Positions 18,889 through 25,511 of a stretch of DNA of 64,000 nt are shown here, piece by piece. This stretch comes from Planosporangium sp963837285 (GTDB lineage: Bacteria; Actinomycetota; Actinomycetes; Mycobacteriales; Micromonosporaceae): assembly GCA_963837285.1 (NCBI GenBank), contig CAWIMS010000001.1, forward strand, positions 1,116,001 to 1,180,000, given 5' to 3'. How positions within the stretch are numbered: position 1 is the first letter of the stretch; each line of letters starts with the position of its first letter. Below the pieces are notes generated by a model. The model ran no database searches, was not told the origin of the DNA, and saw nothing but the letters and a program-made list of their open reading frames with translations. Position numbers and translations under genes: made by a program.

Positions 18889-19959
18889 CCTGTACCCACC
18901 TATGACGAGATCCGGCGGGCGCCCAAGGCGCTGCTGCACGACCACCTCGACGGCGGCCTGCGTCCGGCCACGATCGTCGAGCTGGCCGACATGGTCGGGC
19001 ATGAGCTACCCAGCTCGGACGCCGGCGAGCTGGCGATCTGGTTCGAGCAGGCGGCCGACTCCGGCTCGCTCGAACGCTACCTGGAGACGTTCACCCACAC
19101 GGTCGGCGTCATGCAGACCGCGGACGCGCTGCACCGGGTGGCCGCCGAGTGCGCGTACGACCTGGCCACCGACGGGGTGGTGTACGCGGAGGTCCGGTTC
19201 GCCCCGGAGCAGCACCTGGAGCTCGACATGACGCTGCCGGAGGTGGTCGAGGCGGTCCTCGCCGGGTTCGCGTCCGGGGCGGCGGAGGCGGCCGCCGCCG
19301 GCTCGCCGATCCGGGTCGGCACCCTGTTGACCGCGATGCGGCACGCGGCCCGGTCGATGGAGATCGCCGAGCTGGCGGTGCGGTACCGGGACAAGGGCGT
19401 GGTCGGCTTCGACATCGCGGGCGCGGAGGCCGGGTACCCGCCCACCAGGCACCTGGACGCGTTCGAGTACCTCCAGCGGGAGAACTTCCACTTCACCATC
19501 CATGCCGGAGAGGCGTTCGGGCTGCCGTCGATCTGGCAGGCGATCCAGTGGTGCGGCGCCGACCGGCTGGGCCACGGGGTACGCATTGTGGACGATATCG
19601 ACGCGCCGACCGGCCGGCTCGGGCGGCTCGCGGCCTATGTCCGGGACAAGCGCATCCCGCTGGAGCTGTGCCCTTCGTCCAACCTGCAGACCGGCGCCGC
19701 GCCGTCGATCGCCCAGCACCCGATCGGCCTGCTGCGGGATCTGCGGTTCCGGGTCACGGTCAACACCGACAACCGGCTGATGAGCCGGACCAGCATGGCG
19801 CGCGAAATGTCCCTGTTGGTGGAAGCATTCGGGTATGGCTGGTCTGAATTGCAGTGGTTAACGGTAAATGCGATGAAAAGTGCTTTCATTCCGTTCGATG
19901 AGCGGCTAGTGCTTATTAATGAGGTCATCAAGCCCGCATACACCAAGCTCCTCGGCTGA
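18886..19959 (+). CDS. add: adenosine deaminase
   Basis: 357 residues. Deaminates (deoxy)adenosine to (deoxy)inosine. Metal ligands H18-D-H20 in LLHDHLDGGLRP; HAGEAFGLP carries the catalytic histidine/glutamate region; GADRLGHGVRI and VTVNTDNR carry the third histidine and the aspartate pair region (TDN here, TDD/SDN in relatives). Probably leaderless (TAGGGT 6 nt upstream). The last ~50 codons are markedly less GC-rich than the rest, with TTA, AAT and ATT codons. Confidence 0.95.
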   Translation: MPVPTYDEIRRAPKALLHDHLDGGLRPATIVELADMVGHELPSSDAGELAIWFEQAADSGSLERYLETFTHTVGVMQTADALHRVAAECAYDLATDGVVYAEVRFAPEQHLELDMTLPEVVEAVLAGFASGAAEAAAAGSPIRVGTLLTAMRHAARSMEIAELAVRYRDKGVVGFDIAGAEAGYPPTRHLDAFEYLQRENFHFTIHAGEAFGLPSIWQAIQWCGADRLGHGVRIVDDIDAPTGRLGRLAAYVRDKRIPLELCPSSNLQTGAAPSIAQHPIGLLRDLRFRVTVNTDNRLMSRTSMAREMSLLVEAFGYGWSELQWLTVNAMKSAFIPFDERLVLINEVIKPAYTKLLG

Positions 19960-19965
19960 CGAGCT

Positions 19966-19989
19966 GCCCAATCAATTTCCCGATTGGGC
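19966..19989 (+). terminator. stem-loop after add
   Basis: GCCCAATC (19966-19973) pairs with GATTGGGC (19982-19989) across an 8-nt loop AATTTCCC, 6 nt after the add stop. Only a weak T-run follows. Confidence 0.65.
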
Positions 19990-20406
19990 ATTCCGGTCAC
20001 AATCGGGCTCGCCCGTTCGGTGGCTATGTGGCGCCGTAGGGGCCCTCTGTGACATCCGTGGGAGCCGATGCGCGTACCGTGGGTGGACGCCGACCGGTGG
20101 TCACCCGGTCGGCCGTATGGGCTGATCTGCGGTTGGTGCCGGCGGCGCCACCAGGTCGGTCCTTGTCGGGTGAAGTGGGCCGGGCGATCCCGACATTTGC
20201 GACTTTCTGTAGGCCTGTAATCGATTCTGAAGGGTAATTCCGCTGCATAGGACCCTCATGCCTACTCTCCACCCAACCCAGGCCGAACAAGCTGGGCTTT
20301 CTCTTTGCCACCGGACATGGTGGAATCTCGGAGGTCCGGCCCGAACTTGGGTCGGACAGTTGTGGGTGCCTACTCTTCGTAAGGCGCCGGTTCGGAGGGC
20401 GGTGAG
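19990..20406. other. intergenic region upstream of conservon
   Basis: About 420 bp without a credible gene. Two direct repeats TGCCTACTCT (near 20259 and 20370) contain TACTCT, a TAnnnT-type -10 hexamer, so one or both may be conservon promoters. The segment 20280-20400 has several short inverted repeats (for example CCGGACATGG and GGTCCGG) but no clear known element. Confidence 0.4.
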
Positions 20407-23400
20407 GTGAGCAAACGGCCAACGGCGGGGACCTCGAAGTTCTCGCGTCTCCGCCTGCCCATGGGCTGGCTCCGTAACGCACCGATCTGGTCCAAACTCG
20501 GGCTCATCATGATCGTTCCCACCATCGCGACGATCGTCGTCGGCATGGCGGGTCTGGTCGACAACATCAACCGCGCGAGCGACGCCGACCGGGCCCGCAC
20601 CCTCGCCGGACTGGCGGCCGAGAGTGGCTCCCTGGTGCACGAGCTGCAGAACGAGCGGGCCGACGCCACGCTCCTTCTCGGCGCTCCCAACAACGACGCG
20701 CGCACCACGTTCGACCGCCAGGCGGCGGCCACCGACGACGCCTACAAGCGATACCGGTTGCGCCGCTCCGCGCTCGCCGACCTTCCGGCGACCCTGCGCA
20801 GCCAGCTCAACGACATCGACAACCAGCTCTCCGACCTGGCCAAGCAGCGCGAGCAGATCAGGGGCGGCAGCCAGCTGCAGAACGGCACCACGACGCTGAC
20901 CAACACCATCCAGCGTTACAGCATCCTGATCGGAAACCTGGTCGGCATCCGCAGCTCCTCCGCTCAGCTGTCCAGCAACGAGGACCTCGGCGCCGACATG
21001 CGGGCGGCCGCGTCGCTGTCCGAGGCCAAGGAGTTCCAGTCCGAAGAGCGGGTCGTGGTGCTCCAGGCATTGCTGCAGAAGGCGATGCCGGAAAACCTCA
21101 AGGTCGACTTCATCGGCAAGCTTCAGGGTCGCGAGCTGGCCCTCCGCCAGTTCAACTCGGTCGCCCCGGCGTCCCAGCGGGCCCTGTTCGACCAGACGGT
21201 CACCGGCGCCGACCGGCGCGAGGCGCAGGTCTTCGAGAGCACCATCTCGAGCCTCACCAACGAAGACCTGCCGCCCGACCTCGGCTTCGACGCGCCGCGG
21301 TGGGACCAGGCGATGGTCGGCCAGGCCAACCTGATGCGCAAGGTGGAGAGCGCGCTCGACACGCACGTCGTCGCCGACTCCGCCGACCTGCGCGACCAGT
21401 TGCAGCGTCAGGTGCTCGTCGAGACCGGCCTGCTGCTGGCGATGCTGTTGCTGGCGATCCTGTTCGCGTGGATGGTCGCCCGGTCGATGGCCCGCTCGCT
21501 GCGCGAACTCCGGCACGGCGCGCTGACCGTCGCGCAGTACGGGCTGCCCCAGGCGGTCGCCCGGCTGCGTGACCCGCAACTGGCCACCCAGGCGTCACCG
21601 CACATGGTCGCGGCGCAGATCGCCGAGCCACTGCCGGTCCGTAGCCGCGACGAGTTCGGCCAGGTGGCCGAGGCGTTCAACGCGGTCCACCTGGAAGCTG
21701 TCCGCACCGCCGCAGAGCAGGCCGCCCTGCGGGCGAGCGTCGCGACGATGTTCGTCAACCTGGCCCGCCGAAGCCAGATCCTGGTCGACCGGCTGATCGG
21801 TCACCTGGACCGGCTGGAGCGCGGCGAGGAAGACCCGGACCGGCTGTCCGAGCTGTTCCAGCTCGACCACCTGGCCACCCGGATGCGCCGTAACGACGAG
21901 AACCTGCTGGTTCTCGCCGGCGCGGACTCCACCCGTATCCAGCGCGAGCCGGCTCCGCTGACCGATGTGTTGCGGGCCGCCCAGTCCGAGGTGGAGCACT
22001 ACACCCGGATCGAGTTCGGCATGATCGACCGGGATGTCGAGATCGCGGCCCACGCGGTCAACGACATGGTGCACCTGATCGCCGAGCTGCTCGACAACGC
22101 CACCGCCTTCTCCCCGCCCGACTCGGCCGTCGTGGTCGAGGCGCGCAGGGTCGGCGACCGGGCGGTCCTGCTGGTCGAGGACCGGGGCATCGGCATCTCG
22201 CCGGACCAGCTGGCCGAGCTCAACGAGCGGCTGGCCAATCCGCCGGTCGTGGACGTCGCGGTGTCCCGGATGATGGGTCTCGTCGTGGTCGCCCGGCTGG
22301 CGGCCCGGCACGGCGTGAAGGTCGAGCTGCGCCCGGCCCGCGAGCGCGGCACCATCGCCGACCTCACCCTGCCCGCCAGCGTGCTCGTGCCACGGGCGCT
22401 CGCCGGGCGCGGCGGAGTGCCGATCGCCGGCTCCCGGGATGGCATCTCGGCGGGCCGCCCGTCGGGCGCGCCGCCCCGATCTCCGTTCGGCCCGCCGTTG
22501 GCGCTGGAGAGCGGACCATCCGTGCCCTCGCGCGAGCCGGCCACCGCCGGCAGTGGCTTCCCGAGCCTCGGCGGCGGACGGCCCGGCCTCGGCGGGGGCG
22601 TGCCCGGCCAGGGCGGCCTGGGAGCCGCGCTCAACGGTTCCGCCAACACCCCGTTCGTCGCCCCGTCCGGTCCGCCCGGTTCACGTTTGTTCGGCGACGG
22701 CGGCCCCGCCGGCCCCGGCGGTGCGCCCGGTTCGGGCGGCCCCGGCCTGTTCGGCGGCTCGCGTCCGGGCAGTGGTCCACCGATCGGCAACGGCACGGGC
22801 ACGCCGCTCGGCAGCGGCCCCGGTGCGTCCCCGCCGGCTCCTAGCCGTGGCCAGCCACCGGCCTGGTCCGACCTGATCGGTGCCAACGGAGCCGATCCGC
22901 ACGCACCCCGTCCGCCGATCCAGCCACCGCGCAGCGACCGGTTGCCGCAACGCCGGGCGACCGAGCCCACCGGCCCGGACGGCGGTCCCGACGAGGGTCA
23001 CGCCATTCCGCGTCAGCGCCCGGTCAACGCCGACCAGCGCACCGACGACGTGGCGTTCATGCCACCGCCTGAGGTCCCGACCGAGGCTCCGGCCGCCGCC
23101 GCGGCGCCGCCCGAGGCGCTGGTCCGGCCGGAGGCGCCGGGCGCGCCCGACATCCCGGTCCACATGGAGCCACCGGCCCGCCCCGAGGCCCCGACCGCCC
23201 AACCGGGCGGAGTGGCGCCGGCCGCGCCGCCCGCGTGGCCACCGGTGCCGCAGGCGGCCGAACCCGAGGCGGCGGGTGCTGAGGCACCGCAGGTGCCCGA
23301 GGCGTTCTCCGCAGCACTCGACATGACCGCCGAGATGCCCCGGGTGCGCGTCGACTGGGGGCCCAACGCTGACGAGCCGGCCGCGACCGCGTCCACCGGT

Positions 23401-24012
23401 GCCGCCGCGACCACCGATAACCGCCAGCGGTTCGCCGACGAAACGATGGAACTGCCGATCTTCCGCGAGTTGGAATCGGCCTGGTTCCGCACCCAGGGCG
23501 GCGCTCCGGCGCCCACCATTTCGGCCCCGAGCAACGGGATCCCGACCGACAGTCCGGTCACCGAGGCACCCCCACCGATGCCGGAGCCGGTCGTCCAGTC
23601 GGGCGAGCGCCCCGCGGTGCCGGCGGAGCCGAGCGCCCCGGCGGAGCCGTTGCCACCACGGCGGGCCGAGGTGCCACCCGAGCCGGCGCCGGTGGGGGCG
23701 GCGGTCACCTGGCACACAGCCGCCGACGAAGGCTGGCAGGCCGCCTCGGCGCTCGCCGAAGATCGCGAGTTCACCACGACGACTACGGGCCTGCCCAAGC
23801 GCGTACCGATGTCTCAACTTGTCCCCGGAGGGGTCGAGAAGGGTACTGTCAGCGCGCACAAGCGCACGCCGGAGGCCGTTCGCGGTCTGTTGTCGGCGTA
23901 CCACCGTGGAGTTCAACGCGGCCGCAGCACCAAGGCCGGTGACTCGAAGACCCCGGAGCACACCGCGGCCGGACCCCAAAATTCGCAAGGCGGCAAGGAG
24001 CAAGAGGCATGA
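20407..24012 (+). CDS. cvnA: conservon sensor histidine kinase-like protein (CvnA type, nitrate/nitrite-sensing domain)
   Basis: 1201 residues. Membrane segment ~28-48 (LGLIMIVPTIATIVVGMAGL), extracytoplasmic NIT-type helical sensor ~50-330, second membrane segment ~338-358, HAMP-like linker, a DHp-like helix with LDHLATRMRRNDENLLVLAG (His near 488) and an ATPase with N-box AELLDNATAFSPP and G-box VEDRGIGIS. From ~660 a long Gly/Pro-rich tail follows, then a conserved end module from ~1015: LPIFRELESAWF, ADEGWQAA, GLPKRVPMSQLVPG, AYHRGVQRGR. GTG start behind GGAGGG. First gene of an A-B-C-D conservon, described in Streptomyces as a membrane kinase/GTPase complex. Confidence 0.93.
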   Translation: MSKRPTAGTSKFSRLRLPMGWLRNAPIWSKLGLIMIVPTIATIVVGMAGLVDNINRASDADRARTLAGLAAESGSLVHELQNERADATLLLGAPNNDARTTFDRQAAATDDAYKRYRLRRSALADLPATLRSQLNDIDNQLSDLAKQREQIRGGSQLQNGTTTLTNTIQRYSILIGNLVGIRSSSAQLSSNEDLGADMRAAASLSEAKEFQSEERVVVLQALLQKAMPENLKVDFIGKLQGRELALRQFNSVAPASQRALFDQTVTGADRREAQVFESTISSLTNEDLPPDLGFDAPRWDQAMVGQANLMRKVESALDTHVVADSADLRDQLQRQVLVETGLLLAMLLLAILFAWMVARSMARSLRELRHGALTVAQYGLPQAVARLRDPQLATQASPHMVAAQIAEPLPVRSRDEFGQVAEAFNAVHLEAVRTAAEQAALRASVATMFVNLARRSQILVDRLIGHLDRLERGEEDPDRLSELFQLDHLATRMRRNDENLLVLAGADSTRIQREPAPLTDVLRAAQSEVEHYTRIEFGMIDRDVEIAAHAVNDMVHLIAELLDNATAFSPPDSAVVVEARRVGDRAVLLVEDRGIGISPDQLAELNERLANPPVVDVAVSRMMGLVVVARLAARHGVKVELRPARERGTIADLTLPASVLVPRALAGRGGVPIAGSRDGISAGRPSGAPPRSPFGPPLALESGPSVPSREPATAGSGFPSLGGGRPGLGGGVPGQGGLGAALNGSANTPFVAPSGPPGSRLFGDGGPAGPGGAPGSGGPGLFGGSRPGSGPPIGNGTGTPLGSGPGASPPAPSRGQPPAWSDLIGANGADPHAPRPPIQPPRSDRLPQRRATEPTGPDGGPDEGHAIPRQRPVNADQRTDDVAFMPPPEVPTEAPAAAAAPPEALVRPEAPGAPDIPVHMEPPARPEAPTAQPGGVAPAAPPAWPPVPQAAEPEAAGAEAPQVPEAFSAALDMTAEMPRVRVDWGPNADEPAATASTGAAATTDNRQRFADETMELPIFRELESAWFRTQGGAPAPTISAPSNGIPTDSPVTEAPPPMPEPVVQSGERPAVPAEPSAPAEPLPPRRAEVPPEPAPVGAAVTWHTAADEGWQAASALAEDREFTTTTTGLPKRVPMSQLVPGGVEKGTVSAHKRTPEAVRGLLSAYHRGVQRGRSTKAGDSKTPEHTAAGPQNSQGGKEQEA

Positions 24013-24413
24013 CGACAACGCAGGATCTCGGTTGGCTGCTGGCCAACTTCGCCGATCGCGTACCTGGCGTCGCGCACGCGGTCGCCGTCTCCGCGGACGG
24101 CCTGCTCCTGGCATCATCCCGTGACCTGCCGAGAGACCGTGCAGATCAACTCGCCGCGATCGCGTCCGGCCTGGTCAGCCTGACGCAGGGGGCCGCCCGC
24201 TGCTTCGAGGGCGGTGCGGTCCTCCAGACCGTGGTGGAGATGGACAACGGGTTCCTCTTCCTCATGTCGATCTCCGACGGCTCGTCGTTCGCCGTGCTGG
24301 CGGCGCGTGCATGCGACGTGGGCCAGGTCGGATACGAGATGGCACTGCTGGTCGACCGGGTCGGCGACGCTCTGACGCCGACGCCGCGGCCGGCCGGCGC
24401 GCTGCTGGGCTGA
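24009..24413 (+). CDS. cvnB: roadblock/LC7-domain protein (CvnB)
   Basis: 134 residues forming one roadblock/LC7 fold: LGWLLANFADRVPGVAHAVA, VSADGLLLASSRDLPRDRAD, GAVLQTVVEMDNGFLFLMSI, SFAVLAARACDVGQVGYEMA. In conservons this protein acts with the GTPase as a presumed GTPase-modulating partner, like MglB. Starts at an ATGA overlap with the kinase gene (translational coupling). Confidence 0.95.
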   Translation: MTTTQDLGWLLANFADRVPGVAHAVAVSADGLLLASSRDLPRDRADQLAAIASGLVSLTQGAARCFEGGAVLQTVVEMDNGFLFLMSISDGSSFAVLAARACDVGQVGYEMALLVDRVGDALTPTPRPAGALLG

Positions 24414-24486
24414 CCGGCACCAGCCGTTCCGGTACAAAACGTCAATGGCAATCCCGGGCTGAGGAGTGAGGAGGTGAGCGGCGAAG

Positions 24487-24855
24487 ATGGCCGAGCGTGA
24501 TGAGCCGACTGGGGCGCTGGTGAGGCCTTACGCCGTCACCCGTGGTCGCACCCGGCCAAGGCTGGAGATTGCGATCGAAGCGCTGATCGAGACTACCGTG
24601 CGGGGACGCACAGCCGGTGGGCGCGCGCATGGGCAGGAGCAGCAGTACATCGCGACCCTGTGCGATGGCCGGCTGCAATCACTCGCTGAGATCGCCGCGC
24701 GGATGCAGCTTCCGCTCGGCGTGGCGCGGGTTCTCATCGCGGACATGGCGGCCGATGGTCTGGTCGCTGTGTACGAGCCGACCTCGTTCGACGATAACGA
24801 CGCGGTGGGCACAGAACTGCTGGAGAGGGTGCTGAGTGGACTTCGGAGGCTCTGA
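24487..24855 (+). CDS. cvnC: DUF742-domain protein (CvnC)
   Basis: 122 residues: LVRPYAVTRGRTRP near the N-terminus and a winged-helix-like region LQSLAEIAARMQLPLGVARV then LIADMAADGLVAVYEP, both standard for DUF742. Third gene of the conservon; the next gene starts 20 nt before its stop. Its biochemical function is not known. Confidence 0.95.
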   Translation: MAERDEPTGALVRPYAVTRGRTRPRLEIAIEALIETTVRGRTAGGRAHGQEQQYIATLCDGRLQSLAEIAARMQLPLGVARVLIADMAADGLVAVYEPTSFDDNDAVGTELLERVLSGLRRL

Positions 24856-25447
24856 CATGACACCCCACCGCTCGTCGACCGGGCGGGTCACGTCTGCGAA
24901 GATTGTCATCGCCGGTGGCTTCGGCGTGGGCAAGACCACGCTGGTTGGCTCGGTCTCGGAGATTACCCCGCTGACCACCGAGGCGATCATGACCTCGGCT
25001 GGCGTTGGCGTCGATGACACTCGGCAGGTGCCTGGTAAGACGACGACCACCGTGGCGATGGACTTCGGCCGGATCACCATCGACCGCGACCTGATCCTGT
25101 ACCTCTTCGGCACGCCTGGCCAGACACGGTTCTGGTTCATGTGGGACGAGTTGGTACGAGGAGCGATCGGCGCGGTCGTCCTGGTCGACACACGCCGACT
25201 GGCCGACTGCTTCGCCGCCATCGACTTCTTCGAGCACCGCCGGCTGCCCTACCTGGTCGCCATCAACTGCTTCGACGGCGTGCAGTACCACAACGCCGAC
25301 GACGTACGCGAGGCGCTGGCGATCTCGTCGGACGTCCCGGTCGTCTCCTGCGACGCCCGCACCCGGGAGTCCACCAAGCAGGTGCTGATTTCGCTGGTCG
25401 AGTACGTGTTGACGATGCGCCGGTCGCGCACGCCCACCCCGGCCTGA
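24836..25447 (+). CDS. cvnD: conservon GTP-binding protein (CvnD)
   Basis: 203 residues. P-loop GFGVGKTTL near residues 29-36, switch region KTTTTVAMDFGRI, the LFGTPGQ motif (DxxG-like) and AINCFDG in the place of the base-recognition N-K-x-D, as usual for this small Ras-like/MglA-related family. GTG 24836 (MDFGGSD) is preferred to ATG 24857 because family members begin MDF; both have GGAG upstream. Overlaps cvnC by 20 nt. Expected at the membrane with CvnA. Confidence 0.95.
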   Translation: MDFGGSDMTPHRSSTGRVTSAKIVIAGGFGVGKTTLVGSVSEITPLTTEAIMTSAGVGVDDTRQVPGKTTTTVAMDFGRITIDRDLILYLFGTPGQTRFWFMWDELVRGAIGAVVLVDTRRLADCFAAIDFFEHRRLPYLVAINCFDGVQYHNADDVREALAISSDVPVVSCDARTRESTKQVLISLVEYVLTMRRSRTPTPA

Positions 25448-25457
25448 CCTGATCGGA

Positions 25458-25497
25458 CGACAACGGCCCGCCGGATCACTCCGGCGGGCCGTTGTCG
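25458..25497. terminator. 17-bp perfect stem-loop between convergent genes
   Basis: CGACAACGGCCCGCCGG (25458-25474) pairs perfectly with 25481-25497 across a 6-nt loop ATCACT. Situated between the cvnD stop and the stop of the facing gene, so it would serve both strands. Confidence 0.9.
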
Positions 25498-25511
25498 TGT
25501 GTCCGGAAGCG

